A model generated the notes under the pieces. That model ran no database searches and was not told the DNA's origin. It was given only the letters and a program-made list of their open reading frames with translations. The translations under genes and the position numbers were made by a program. Positions 8,772 to 15,763 of a stretch of 64,000 nt of DNA are shown here, in pieces (position 1 is the stretch's first letter; the number at the start of each line of letters is the position of its first letter). Source of the DNA: Streptomyces asoensis (lineage in GTDB: Bacteria; Actinomycetota; Actinomycetes; Streptomycetales; Streptomycetaceae). The stretch spans positions 3,782,001 to 3,846,000 of the forward strand of contig NZ_CP049838.1 in assembly GCF_013085465.1 (NCBI RefSeq), in the 5' to 3' direction.

Positions 8772-9698
8772 ATGGCCACACCCCTGACCGCATCCGCGGT
8801 CCTCGCCGCCCTCAAGGCCGAGGGCGTCACCGTCGCCGAGGTCGGCAGCTGGCGCACGCATAACCGGGCCGGACACGGCTCGTGGGGCCCCGTGCACGGC
8901 GTGGTCGTCCACCACACCGTCACCTCCGGCACAGCCTCCTCGGTGGCGATATGCCGCGACGGGTACGCGGGCCTGCCCGGGCCGCTGTGCCACGGAGTCA
9001 TCGACAAGGCAGGCACTGTGCACCTCGTCGGCTGGGGCCGCACCAACCACGCCGGAAGCGGCGACGGCGACGTGCTCCAGGCGGTCATCGCCGAGAAGGC
9101 ACTGCCCACGCCGAACGAGAACGACACCGACGGCAACGTCCACTTCTACGGCTTCGAGTGCGTCAACCTCGGCGACGGCAAGGACCCCTGGCCCGACGTC
9201 CAGCTCGAGGCCATGGTCCGCGCGGCCGCCGCGCTGTGCCGTGCGCACGGCTGGTCCGCCGCCTCCGTGATCGGACACAAGGAGTGGACGAACACGAAGA
9301 CCGATCCGCGCGGCTTCACCATGGCCGACTTCCGCAAGCGGGTCACGGCCCGCCTGGGCAAAGCGCCCACGCCCAGCACTCCCCCGACCGGCACCACCAA
9401 GCCGAGCGTCTCGCTCAAGCAGGTCGTCGCGGCGGCCCGCCAGGACCCGGCCGCCGAGCAGGGCCACACCACGCACAAGGCCGCCGTCCTCCTGGTCGAG
9501 CGAGCGCTGAAGGCCGAGGGCCTCCTCGGCGCGGCATACGTCGACGGCTCGTTCGGCTCCAAGACGCTCGCCGCGTACGCCCGCTGGCAGCGCTCCCCGG
9601 CCGGTGGCGGCTACACCGGCGCGGCCGCCGACGGCATCCCCGGCAAGGCCTCGCTGCGCCTCCTCGGCGCCCGGCACGGCTTCACCGTCACCGACTGA
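8772..9698 (+). CDS. Endolysin: N-acetylmuramoyl-L-alanine amidase with peptidoglycan-binding domain
   Basis: This 308-residue protein is an amidase_2-type zinc enzyme that cleaves the lactyl-amide bond between MurNAc and the stem peptide. Visible ligand motifs are VVVHHTVT near residue 40, a central CHGVIDKAG, and GHKEWTNTKTDPRG near residue 170. After a Pro/Thr linker (~residue 200), residues 215-308 form a peptidoglycan-binding domain (VDGSFGSKTLAAYARWQ, then DGIPGKASLRLL). The ATG at 8772 is chosen because GGAG lies 5 nt upstream; an in-frame ATG at 8757 lacks a ribosome site. It heads the lysis cassette and has no signal peptide, consistent with holin-dependent release. Confidence 0.88.
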   Translation: MATPLTASAVLAALKAEGVTVAEVGSWRTHNRAGHGSWGPVHGVVVHHTVTSGTASSVAICRDGYAGLPGPLCHGVIDKAGTVHLVGWGRTNHAGSGDGDVLQAVIAEKALPTPNENDTDGNVHFYGFECVNLGDGKDPWPDVQLEAMVRAAAALCRAHGWSAASVIGHKEWTNTKTDPRGFTMADFRKRVTARLGKAPTPSTPPTGTTKPSVSLKQVVAAARQDPAAEQGHTTHKAAVLLVERALKAEGLLGAAYVDGSFGSKTLAAYARWQRSPAGGGYTGAAADGIPGKASLRLLGARHGFTVTD

Positions 9699-9720
9699 TC
9701 CATCGAGAGGAACGATCCGC

Positions 9721-9915
9721 ATGAAGATTTCCAGCATCGCGAAGTCGCTCGTCGCCGGAGTGGCCGCCGGCGCAACCGCCGCAGCCACCGCCGTGCAAGA
9801 CCAGGTCCTCACCACCGGCGAGGGCGTGACCATCGTGCTCGCCGTCCTCGGCGCGTGGGGCATCACCTACGCCGTGCCCAACCGGCCGACCAGCACCACC
9901 ACGCGCGACCTGTAG
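9721..9915 (+). CDS. Holin-like small membrane protein
   Basis: This 64-residue protein has an ATG preceded by GAGAGG, 22 nt after the endolysin. It carries two hydrophobic stretches: an Ala-rich one (SLVAGVAAGATAAATAV) and a second (VTIVLAVLGAWGITYAV), followed by a hydrophilic tail rich in Thr and Pro. A two-membrane-segment protein next to an amidase is the usual actinophage holin arrangement, so it probably forms the lesion that lets the endolysin out. Assignment is by size, topology and place. Confidence 0.6.
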   Translation: MKISSIAKSLVAGVAAGATAAATAVQDQVLTTGEGVTIVLAVLGAWGITYAVPNRPTSTTTRDL

Positions 9916-9924
9916 GGAGCCACC

Positions 9925-10188
9925 ATGGACGCCACCACCCTCGGCAGCCTGCTCGTGGGCGTGGGCGCGGTCGTCGGCGGCGTGGTGGCGTACCTCGGGA
10001 AGCGTGGCGAGAACGCCCTCACCGGCTACAGCTCGCTCACCAACGACCTTCAGGAGGAGCGTGACGCCCTCAAGGCCGAGCGCACCGAACTGAACGCGAA
10101 GCTCGCCGAAATGGCAGCGCACCGGGCCGCCGACCAAGCGGAGATTGCCCGGCTCCGCACACTGATCCCACCCGGAGGACAACCGTGA
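9925..10188 (+). CDS. Small membrane protein with coiled coil, lysis-cassette member
   Basis: This 87-residue protein starts 9 nt after the holin-like gene, with TAGGGAG upstream of its ATG. It has one N-terminal membrane segment ([19 protein letters not shown]) followed by a charged coiled coil ([22 protein letters not shown]) to the end. The layout resembles a second holin, antiholin or spanin-like helper; Gram-positive hosts do not need an outer-membrane spanin, so holin regulation is more likely. Its stop overlaps the next start (GTGA). Confidence 0.55.
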   Translation: MDATTLGSLLVGVGAVVGGVVAYLGKRGENALTGYSSLTNDLQEERDALKAERTELNAKLAEMAAHRAADQAEIARLRTLIPPGGQP

Positions 10189-10838
10189 CCCGGACCGAGC
10201 GGGCCCTTGCCCGCCGCTGGCGCCCGCTGGCGCTGCTGTGCTGGCTCGTCGCTCTGTCCGGCGCGGTCGTCATCGTGTGGGCGCGAATGGACGCCGAGAT
10301 GAACCGCGCCGACCAGCTGGCCGCCGAGGCAGACCGGCGCGGCCAGGCCGTGACGACGCTGGCCACAGACGTACGTCAGCTACGGACCCAGGTGACGAGC
10401 GAGGGCGAGACACCCGTCGCGCCGGACCCGTCCGACGCGGTCGACGATCTGCCCGCCCGCGCCGAGGTACCGGTGCCCATCCCCGGGCCCAAGGGCGACC
10501 CCGGAACGCCAGGCCAGCCCGGTGAACCGGGAGCTGCCGGAGAGTCTGGCGCCCCCGGCTCGGCTGGGATCGACGGACAACCCGGACCGCAGGGAGAGCA
10601 GGGACCGCAGGGAGAGCAGGGACCACGGGGAGAGCAAGGGCCGCAGGGAGAGCAAGGACCCCGCGGTGAACCGGGAGCGCCCGGCCCGGCCTGCCCCGAC
10701 GGCTACAGCCTTCAGCCGCCGGCCGACGATCCGGACGCACTCGTATGCCGCCGAGACGGAGCCCCCGATCCACAGCCCGGCAACGGGAGCGGCCTACTGT
10801 CCGTCGCCCTCGATCCATCGCGCCGTCAATACCCGTGA
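10185..10838 (+). CDS. Collagen-like (Gly-X-Y) membrane-anchored phage protein
   Basis: This 217-residue protein starts at GTG 10185, overlapping the previous stop by 4 nt. Residues ~13-35 form a membrane segment ([19 protein letters not shown]). Residues 40-70 are coiled-coil-like. Residues ~105-170 are an uninterrupted run of about 22 Gly-X-Y triplets (GDP, GTP, GQP, and repeated GPQ-GEQ and GPR-GEQ). A short Cys-containing tail follows. Collagen-like repeats form trimeric rods in many phage fibres. Here the protein is anchored like a lysis or superinfection protein and lies last in the late operon, just before a strong terminator. Its role is unknown. Confidence 0.7.
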   Translation: MTRTERALARRWRPLALLCWLVALSGAVVIVWARMDAEMNRADQLAAEADRRGQAVTTLATDVRQLRTQVTSEGETPVAPDPSDAVDDLPARAEVPVPIPGPKGDPGTPGQPGEPGAAGESGAPGSAGIDGQPGPQGEQGPQGEQGPRGEQGPQGEQGPRGEPGAPGPACPDGYSLQPPADDPDALVCRRDGAPDPQPGNGSGLLSVALDPSRRQYP

Positions 10839-10881
10839 AAGCGGCCCCGTCCTCCCCATGCGGGAGGGCGGGGCCGCTTTC
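10837..10881 (+). terminator. Strong terminator at the end of the phage late operon
   Basis: The stem GAAAGCGGCCCCG pairs perfectly with CGGGGCCGCTTTC across a loop that itself contains a CCTCCC/GGGAGG inner stem. It begins at the stop codon of the collagen-like gene and separates the phage late genes from the convergent GntR-type gene. It can act in both directions. Confidence 0.75.
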
Positions 10882-10893
10882 GTGCGTCCAGAG

Positions 10894-11649
10894 TCAGGGA
10901 GTTGGGACCTGCCCATACACCGACACCCATCGGTCGCCGCGCATCACGACGTCTGCTGTCTCCACCGGGCGCGCGGTGGCCTGGTCGTAATAGGTCCGCT
11001 CGATCGCCAGGACCGGGCCCGGAGGCGTCATGCCGAGGGCCTGCGCCTCCGCACGGTTGGCCATGCGAGCGCGGACGCGCTCGACGGGGTCGCCCACCTC
11101 GATCGAGAGGACCCGCATCCGGGCGGCCACTCCGACGCCGGCGTACGGGCCCACCTCGGGCAGCGCCACGAGGGAGTGACCAGTGAGGGCGAGGGGTTCC
11201 CACGACTCGGCGAGTTGCACGGGCTGCTCATCGGCGAGGTACACGTACGAGGTGTGCATGACGGCCGCGCCTGGCTCGATACCGAGTCGCTCGGCCACGG
11301 CTTCGCTGGCCTGCTCGGTAGTGGAGTCGTGCCGCCAGCTGCCGACCGCGCCCTGCTCGGCCACGCCCTGGCCAAAGGGTGAGTCTTCGCTACGACGGCG
11401 ATGTTGGCGCACGAGCAGCTCGGGTGTCTCGCGGCTGCGGACGTAGTGGCCTGCACCGTGCCGGGAGACCACCAGGCCGTCGTCGACCAGGAGCCGGTAC
11501 GCGGCGGTGGCGAGGCTGCTGCTGCCTCCCCACTCGGCGGAGATCTCGGACACGGACGGGAGGCGATCGCCCGGGGCGAGGTCTCCGGACTCGATCCGGG
11601 CGCGGATCTGGTCGGCGACCTGCAAGTACTTGGGCGTATCGGTCGTCAC
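10894..11649 (-). CDS. GntR-family regulator, HutC/UTRA type
   Basis: This 251-residue protein starts at GTG 11649, chosen because AGGAAGGGG lies just upstream. The N-terminal winged HTH of the GntR type spans residues ~5-70 (YLQVADQIRARIESGDLAPG, then a second helix region with SVSEISAEWG). The C-terminal UTRA ligand-binding domain contains LGIEPGAAVMHTSYVYL and a closing VLAIERTYYDQ. UTRA regulators bind small ligands and repress adjacent genes. It is divergent from a set of small ORFs at 11747-12280, which may be its target. KorSA-type GntR proteins are frequent in Streptomyces integrative elements, so it could belong to the mobile region; this is inference. Confidence 0.85.
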   Translation of the reverse strand: MTTDTPKYLQVADQIRARIESGDLAPGDRLPSVSEISAEWGGSSSLATAAYRLLVDDGLVVSRHGAGHYVRSRETPELLVRQHRRRSEDSPFGQGVAEQGAVGSWRHDSTTEQASEAVAERLGIEPGAAVMHTSYVYLADEQPVQLAESWEPLALTGHSLVALPEVGPYAGVGVAARMRVLSIEVGDPVERVRARMANRAEAQALGMTPPGPVLAIERTYYDQATARPVETADVVMRGDRWVSVYGQVPTP

Positions 11650-11746
11650 CCTGTGCCCCTTCCTGTGTGACTTACGTGACAGAGTACGGAGGCCCGGTCT
11701 ACTCTTGCGCAAGAGTCAGCCTCTCACGCAAAGGCGGGGATGCGTC

Positions 11747-11955
11747 ATGCCGGAAAGCCGGGCAGCGGAGTTACGCGCCGCTCTCGAAGACGCTCTCGGC
11801 GGCCGCGTGGATCTTTTCCCCGGCCAGCGCTGTAGCCGCATCTCGGCTCCGGCGCCGGCATCGCCGTCCTGCGGACCGCGGATTCGTGGGGCAGCAGCGA
11901 CACCGGCGACGCCCCGGAGATCTGGGCTGAAGTAGAGGACGGGGTTTCCCTATGA
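11747..11955 (+). pseudogene. Small ORF apparently split by a frameshift
   Basis: From ATG 11747 the frame reads MPESRAAELRAALEDALG and on through DLFPGQRCS. It then loses coherence, becoming Ala/Pro/Arg-rich until a stop at 11935. In the -1 frame, open after a stop at 11833-11835, a natural-looking sequence appears (HLGSGAGIAVLRTADSWGS, ending EVEDGVSL). Its stop overlaps the next gene's ATG by 4 nt. The overlap and the sensible composition argue that the second half is the true C-terminus, so the gene carries a one-base shift near 11834-11840. Either it is a pseudogene or the base is a sequencing error. No slippery heptamer is visible there. Intact product would be about 69 residues; function unknown. 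Confidence 0.55.
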
Positions 11956-12134
11956 GCTACGTACGAGCGGGCCTCCGCCTGGCCCGCGCCCGAGCGGATG
12001 AGGCGTTTCGGCGTCTGTCGGATCACTGCCTCCGGGAGTGCGCGGAGTGTCGAGCCAGTCGGACGGATTCCTGCCCCACGGGCCGGGAACTGCACCAGGC
12101 CTGGAGCACCGCGAACAGGGAGGCACGGGCGTGA
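11952..12134 (+). CDS. Small Cys-containing protein of unknown function
   Basis: This 60-residue protein starts at an ATG that overlaps the stop of the preceding (frameshifted) ORF. It has helix-forming Arg/Ala segments (GLRLARARADEAFRRL) and a cluster of cysteines and a histidine (DHCLRECAECRASRTDSC) that could bind a metal. Its stop overlaps the GTG of the next small gene. Three chained overlaps indicate one transcript divergent from the GntR-type gene. I do not recognise the family. Confidence 0.55.
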   Translation: MSYVRAGLRLARARADEAFRRLSDHCLRECAECRASRTDSCPTGRELHQAWSTANREARA

Positions 12135-12280
12135 AGATCTGCGACCGGTGCGGCCTGGCCATCCGGCCCGGCGAGCACTACGACACCCACATCCCGGAGT
12201 CGATGTCCGGGGCACGGCCAGCCGCGTACATCCATCGACAGCCGTGCAAGGCGGAGCCTGTGCAGCCGCAGCCGTCCTGA
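12131..12280 (+). CDS. Small zinc-ribbon-like protein
   Basis: This 49-residue protein starts at GTG 12131, overlapping the previous stop by 4 nt. It begins with CDRCGLAIRPGEHYDTH, a CxxC knuckle with nearby His, and later has HRQPCKAE, giving a possible second metal-binding half. Small single-knuckle proteins like this are common beside Streptomyces regulators. It is the last gene of the divergent set. A role as DNA- or protein-binding accessory is only a guess. Confidence 0.55.
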   Translation: MKICDRCGLAIRPGEHYDTHIPESMSGARPAAYIHRQPCKAEPVQPQPS

Positions 12281-12366
12281 TGACTCCCGGTGTCGGCGAC
12301 GGTGAGCACGATGCCGGCACCGGGTCAGACGCGGCCGCCCTGCGCCCCCCGTCGCGGGGCGGCCGC

Positions 12367-12603
12367 TCACTGCACGAAGGCGACAAGAGGCACCCCGATG
12401 GCTACGGCCAGACGGATCAGCGTGTCGACGGTGGGCGACTGCTGGCCCTGCTCGATCCGCACGACGGACGCCCGGTCCACGCCGGACCGGATCGAGATCT
12501 GTTCCTGAGTGAGTCCTGCGTGTAGCCGCTCCGCGCGGATGCGCTCGCCGATAGCCCGGCGCTGGGTGAGCACCCAGTCGGGCGGGGGCGAGGCAGACGG
12601 CAC
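12367..12603 (-). CDS. XRE-family helix-turn-helix regulator
   Basis: This 78-residue protein starts at GTG 12603. It is a single Cro/CI-type HTH domain: IGERIRAERLHAGLTQEQIS gives helices 1-2, VDRASVVRIEQGQQSPTVDT the recognition region, and LIRLAVAIGVPL the closing helices. No effector or oligomerisation domain follows, so it is about the minimal length for the family. It lies between the small ORFs and the first tRNA-like att repeat, on the opposite strand to the small ORFs. It may be an immunity or excision regulator of the mobile element, or an antitoxin-like protein without a visible partner. Confidence 0.8.
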   Translation of the reverse strand: MPSASPPPDWVLTQRRAIGERIRAERLHAGLTQEQISIRSGVDRASVVRIEQGQQSPTVDTLIRLAVAIGVPLVAFVQ

Positions 12604-12927
12604 CCGCCCACGGTTCCGGGTTCATGATCGTTCTGTCTGTAGTCGCAGTCCTACATTGTTTGATCTACGAGGGGCGGTGGGTAGCGATGCGGAGCGCCAC
12701 CCCCCTCAGCAACGCCGGCCGCGGCGACACTCTGCACGAGGTCACCCGCCCAGATGGCGGACCCGCGCGTCGGCTGGCCGCCCCGGTCCTAATATGGGCC
12801 GGGGCGGTCGTCTTTCGGGGCGTCGGTTCTCGGTCGAAGAGGCCATGAGATTGGCCAAGCGCCTTCCATTAATGTGCTGGAGCGCGACCAGGCAAAACCG
12901 CAGGTTAGTACAGAGCTAAGTACTCAA
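12604..12927. other. Gene-poor stretch before the first att-like repeat
   Basis: No convincing coding sequence was found here. The few open frames are Arg/Pro-rich and lack ribosome binding sites. The stretch holds a GC-rich hairpin (12778-12807). It also holds GGCCAAGCGC at 12853-12862, the exact reverse complement of GCGCTTGGCC at 12938-12947 inside the att-like repeat. Confidence 0.6.
12778..12807. terminator. GC-rich hairpin
   Basis: CCGCCCCGGTCC and GGGCCGGGGCGG pair around the loop TAATAT with one mismatch. There is no long T-run on either strand, so the terminator label is tentative. Confidence 0.4.
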
Positions 12928-13010
12928 CACCTTCTAAGCGCTTGGCCGCAGGTTCGAGTCCTGCCGGGGGCGCAAGTCTCCGCCCTCCCCTCGGGAGGGC
13001 ATTTTTGCTG
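12928..13010 (+). repeat. att-like repeat, copy 1: 3' half of a tRNA gene plus its terminator
   Basis: From 12931 the sequence reads as an anticodon loop CTTCTAA (UCU anticodon, Arg, if genuine). It continues with an anticodon-stem strand GCGCT, a 5-nt variable loop, T-arm GCAGG-TTCGAGT-CCTGC, acceptor strand CGGGGGC and discriminator G at 12972. A terminator stem (GCCCTCCC/GGGAGGGC, 12982-13000) and T-run follow. No matching 5' half (acceptor GCCCCCG, D-arm) lies upstream, so this is not a complete tRNA gene. An ~81-nt near copy recurs at 13955-14035. tRNA fragments starting at the anticodon loop are the normal att core of prophages and Streptomyces integrative elements. Confidence 0.75.
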
Positions 13011-13039
13011 CTCAGAGCACGTTTCCCTCGCCATGCCGA

Positions 13040-13083
13040 AGCCCCGGACACTCCCCCGATGATCAAGGGGAGGTTCCGGGGCT
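13040..13083. terminator. Hairpin downstream of the integrase remnant
   Basis: AGCCCCGGA (13040-13048) pairs with TCCGGGGCT (13075-13083), with an inner CTCCCC/GGGGAG stem. It follows the 3' end of the minus-strand integrase stub and may be its original terminator. Confidence 0.5.
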
Positions 13084-13151
13084 GTCCGGCTGTCACCGGG
13101 TTTTCGCGGGTGGCCCTGTCGAATACGTGTCGAAATTCTCGGCGAGAAGCC

Positions 13152-13325
13152 TCAGCCTGCGTCGGCCGGCTCGGGAAGGTCTCCAGCGGCCTCCAGGCGC
13201 CTTTTCAGGTCAGGCAGCTGCCCCTCGACGCACCGTGCGTAGGTGGCCGGCAGCGCCGGCGCGCTGTCCGCGGCCCATACGGCCACCCGGGCGGGCGGGA
13301 TCCCGTCGTTGTGCCACTCCTCAGC
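13152..13325 (-). pseudogene. C-terminal remnant of a tyrosine integrase
   Basis: The minus-strand frame ending at 13152 carries about 56 residues that read like the C-terminal box of Streptomyces tyrosine recombinases: WHNDGIPPARVAVWA, then LPATYARCVEGQLPDLKRRL. The Tyr of TYARCVEG aligns with the catalytic tyrosine by pattern, and AADS sits where GHS or GNS is usual. Upstream of about 13325 the similarity ends at the stop codon of the VOC gene, so the N-terminus and the Arg/His catalytic residues are missing. The stub ends 141 bp from att copy 1, as an integrase next to its att site would. It looks like a deletion remnant of an integrative element. Confidence 0.65.
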
Positions 13326-13761
13326 GCAGTTGCTCGGCCAGTCCGACGATGATGCCCTCCGGGCCGCGGAGGTAGCAGAGCAGATAGCTGTCCTCGAACC
13401 GGGCGATCTCGCCGACGAGTTCGGCGCCGTGAGGGCGCAGGCGGGCAACGGTGTCCTCGATGTCGTCGACGGCGAACATGACGCGGTGCGTGCCCAGAAT
13501 GTTGTGCGGCCGGTTGCGCGGCCCGGCGCTGATCACCGCGGGGCTGCGGTACTTCGCCAGCTCGAGCCTGCTGTGGCCGTCCGGGGTCCGGACCATCGCG
13601 ATGTCACAGCGGACGCCGTCGAGTCCGGTGCACTGGTCGGCGACGAGGCCCTCGACCTCCGTCCTGCCCTCCAGCTCCATACCGAGTTCCACGAAGAACG
13701 CGATGGCGGCATCCATGTCCTCGACGACGATGCCGACGTTGTCCATCCGCTGAATCGCCAT
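13321..13761 (-). CDS. VOC/glyoxalase-fold protein
   Basis: This 146-residue protein starts at an ATG 13761 preceded by AAGGAG. It has two beta-alpha-beta-beta-beta modules: residues 1-70 (MDNVGIVVEDMDAAIAFFVE, with a conserved GMELEGR turn) and 85-146 (HRVMFAVDDIEDTVARL and a closing GPEGIIVGLAEQL). Possible metal ligands are present around RLELAKY and the C-terminal Glu. The superfamily includes glyoxalases, dioxygenases and resistance proteins, so the reaction cannot be named. It lies between the two att-like repeats and abuts the integrase remnant; it may be cargo of the decayed element or a chromosomal gene trapped there. Confidence 0.8.
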   Translation of the reverse strand: MAIQRMDNVGIVVEDMDAAIAFFVELGMELEGRTEVEGLVADQCTGLDGVRCDIAMVRTPDGHSRLELAKYRSPAVISAGPRNRPHNILGTHRVMFAVDDIEDTVARLRPHGAELVGEIARFEDSYLLCYLRGPEGIIVGLAEQLR

Positions 13762-13878
13762 GCCGGTTTCTCCTTCTTCCTCGTGCGGCCGGTGATGGCC
13801 GCTGATGTCCCTGGGACGGAGCCGGTGGCACGTTCTCGACCTCCGCAGACCGCCGAACTCCGAAAAATCTGGATCGCC

Positions 13879-13954
13879 TCAGGTGGGATTCATCCGGATG
13901 TACCAACCCACGGCCAGCACGATGAGAATGGCTCCCACAAAGGCCCACACCAGG
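13879..13954 (-). pseudogene. Truncated membrane-protein tail abutting att copy 2
   Basis: On the minus strand, the frame leaving att copy 2 encodes a hydrophobic segment (CLVWAFVGAILIVLAVGWYI) followed by RMNPT and a stop at 13879. Upstream of 13955 the frame is only the translated att repeat. It looks like the C-terminal transmembrane helix of a small protein cut at the recombination point. It is short, and chance cannot be excluded. Confidence 0.3.
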
Positions 13955-14035
13955 CACCTTCTCAGCGCTTGGCCGCAGGTTCGAGTCCTGCCAGGGGCGC
14001 AAGTCTCCGCCCTCCCCTTGGGAGGGCTTTTGCTG
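13955..14035 (+). repeat. att-like repeat, copy 2
   Basis: Near-identical to 12928-13010 over about 81 nt. By eye there are three substitutions and a two-base gap. The loop reads CTTCTCA, the acceptor strand CAGGGGC, and the terminator stem loop T instead of C. Again there is no 5' tRNA half upstream. The copies are direct repeats 1027 bp apart, enclosing the integrase stub and the VOC gene. Base 37 of the anticodon loop is C here rather than the usual purine, suggesting decay or an imported version. Confidence 0.7.
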
Positions 14036-14162
14036 GTGTTCCGCGCTGGTGGTTCCGCGCGAGAAGTCTGGCCGATTCTCGGCCACGCCGAGAGCGCAGA
14101 AGGGTGCAGAAAGGCACAGAAGGGTGCAGAAAAAGGCCGAAGGTCCGGGAGCGATCGGGCGA

Positions 14163-14930
14163 TCACACGTCGTACGCGGCCAGTACCTCCGAGCCGTCGT
14201 GCAGGGCGACCCGCACGCCGTCGGCCTCCCCCTCCCCTGCCCCGACCCCGGCGACCGCCACCGCCGCGGGATGCCCGCCGTCGACGACCAGGTCCGCCAT
14301 GCTCATGCTGGGCCGGGCAGCGAGTCGACCGGGCCAGGCGAGAACGGCCGGCGGTCGCTCGGGACCGGACACCTCCAGCTCACGCAGCGGCACCCCCAGC
14401 CCCACGCCAAGCGCTTTGAGTACGGCTTCCTTGCGCGTCCAGGTGCGCAGGAAGGCGGCCTGGCGTTCGGCTGCCGGGCGGGCGTACAGCGCGGCGAGTT
14501 CGGAGTCGGACAGGGCGACACGGGCAGCGGAGTCGACGTCCATGTCGCCGTGGGACTCCTCGACGTCGAGGCCCACCTCCCCGTCCCGGCAGACGGCGAC
14601 GCCGACGAGCGCGCCGCTGTGGGTGACGGAGAAGTCGTAGCCCGGAGGGGTGCCCGAAGGGCCGTCCGGCGGTAGTGCCAGGTGAACCTTGCCGTGCGGC
14701 CCGCCACAGCGTGGACACACGCGGCGCAGGGGGACGTCCGCCGGGGGCAGCCCGAGCAGTTCGCCGAGGACCAGGCGGCTGAGGGCGCAGCCGACCAGGA
14801 ACCGTCCCCTGCCCGCGGGGTCGACGGTCGACTCGTACCGGGCGCGTTCCACGGGATCGAGGAGTGCCCGTAGACCCGCCCGGGCGTCCTCCAGACGGGC
14901 CCACCACACCTGCACCGGGTGTCCTGTCAC
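14163..14930 (-). CDS. Sfp-type 4'-phosphopantetheinyl transferase
   Basis: This 255-residue protein starts at GTG 14930, the start that leaves VTGHPVQVWWARLEDARAG as N-terminus; longer frames are Arg-rich and implausible. It has the two diagnostic motifs: GEVGLDVEE (Mg2+/CoA-binding Asp and Glu) near residue 135 and FLRTWTRKEAVLKALG near residue 180. The size suits the Sfp class that activates carrier proteins of secondary metabolism. A Cys pair (CPRCGGPHG) near residue 85 is also common in this family. It transfers phosphopantetheine from CoA to a serine of an ACP or PCP; the ACP at 19647 is a natural candidate substrate. It is divergent from the alpha/beta hydrolase. Confidence 0.85.
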   Translation of the reverse strand: MTGHPVQVWWARLEDARAGLRALLDPVERARYESTVDPAGRGRFLVGCALSRLVLGELLGLPPADVPLRRVCPRCGGPHGKVHLALPPDGPSGTPPGYDFSVTHSGALVGVAVCRDGEVGLDVEESHGDMDVDSAARVALSDSELAALYARPAAERQAAFLRTWTRKEAVLKALGVGLGVPLRELEVSGPERPPAVLAWPGRLAARPSMSMADLVVDGGHPAAVAVAGVGAGEGEADGVRVALHDGSEVLAAYDV

Positions 14931-15006
14931 AGCGCCTCGTCCTGGTTCGATGATCAGCCCGCGCCCTACACTCCTGCTCACACCACACCACACGAGGGGC
15001 AGCCGC

Positions 15007-15723
15007 ATGCGACTGCACGCACAGGAGTGGGGAACGGGCGAGCGCGTCGCCGTCCTCGTCCACGGCATCATGTCCGACCACCGCACGTGGCACGAGCTGG
15101 TCCCGGTCCTGACCGGACGGGGCTACCGCGTCCTCGCCGTGGACCTGCGCGGGCACGGCGTCAGCGCGCGTGGGGAGTACGAGCCCCGGCTCTTCGCCGA
15201 CGATCTCCTCGAGACGCTGCCGCACGCCCCGGAAGTGGCGCTGGGCCATTCACTGGGCGCGCTGGCCCTGGCCCTCGCGGTGGCGGAGTTGCAACCGGCA
15301 CGCGCCGTCTACTCGGAACCGGCCTGGCAACTCGCCGGGGCCCACGGATCTCTGGACCCGGCTCTCTTCACGCTCTTCAAGCGCTCTTCCCGCGCTCTCG
15401 CCGCCCTCTCCCGCCCACCGCACAACGGGGAACCGGACGAGCGGCTCGAGAAGCGGGCCGCGGCCGAGCAACAGGCCCTCGACCGCTGGGACGAGAAAAC
15501 GGCGCTCGCGCTCTCCTCCCACCGGCACATCGACCACACGCCGGAGAAGGCTCTGGTGCCCTCTCTCGTCCAGACCTCGGACCCGAGCATGCTCGTCAGC
15601 ACGGAGATGCGGGCGGAACTGGTCCGGCGCGGTTTCGAGGTGCGTACGGTGCCCGACGCACCGCACGCGATCCACCGGGACCGGTTCGACGCTTTCGTCG
15701 AGTCGCTGTCGGGGTGGTTGTGA
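15007..15723 (+). CDS. Alpha/beta hydrolase
   Basis: This 238-residue protein starts at an ATG preceded by GAGG. It has the hydrolase core: oxyanion motif VLVHGIMSDHRTW near residue 18, strand-turn LAVDLRGHGVSARG near 45, nucleophile elbow ALGHSLGALAL near 80 (Ser), and a C-terminal DAPHAIHRDR supplying the catalytic His. There is no signal peptide, so it is cytoplasmic. It is divergent from the phosphopantetheinyl transferase and convergent with the AdoMet decarboxylase-like gene. It could be a thioesterase or amidase for the nearby carrier-protein system, but the substrate is not visible from sequence. Confidence 0.82.
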   Translation: MRLHAQEWGTGERVAVLVHGIMSDHRTWHELVPVLTGRGYRVLAVDLRGHGVSARGEYEPRLFADDLLETLPHAPEVALGHSLGALALALAVAELQPARAVYSEPAWQLAGAHGSLDPALFTLFKRSSRALAALSRPPHNGEPDERLEKRAAAEQQALDRWDEKTALALSSHRHIDHTPEKALVPSLVQTSDPSMLVSTEMRAELVRRGFEVRTVPDAPHAIHRDRFDAFVESLSGWL

Positions 15724-15763
15724 GACCTGCGGCCAGGCAGGCCGGAAAGGCAGTCGAACCAGG

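Noticed and set aside
12624..12848. A possible 74-residue protein starting MIVLSVVAVLHCLIY
   Set aside because: No ribosome site, a random-looking Arg/Gly-rich C-terminus, and overlap with a hairpin. Kept as intergenic.
12931..12974. A complete tRNA-Arg gene at the att repeat
   Set aside because: Only the anticodon loop to the 3' end is present. The upstream sequence gives no acceptor or D-arm, so it is a fragment.
12905..13096. Minus-strand 63-residue open frame over att copy 1
   Set aside because: It is a translation of the tRNA-like repeat and its terminator; this reading recurs at copy 2 and has no coding features.
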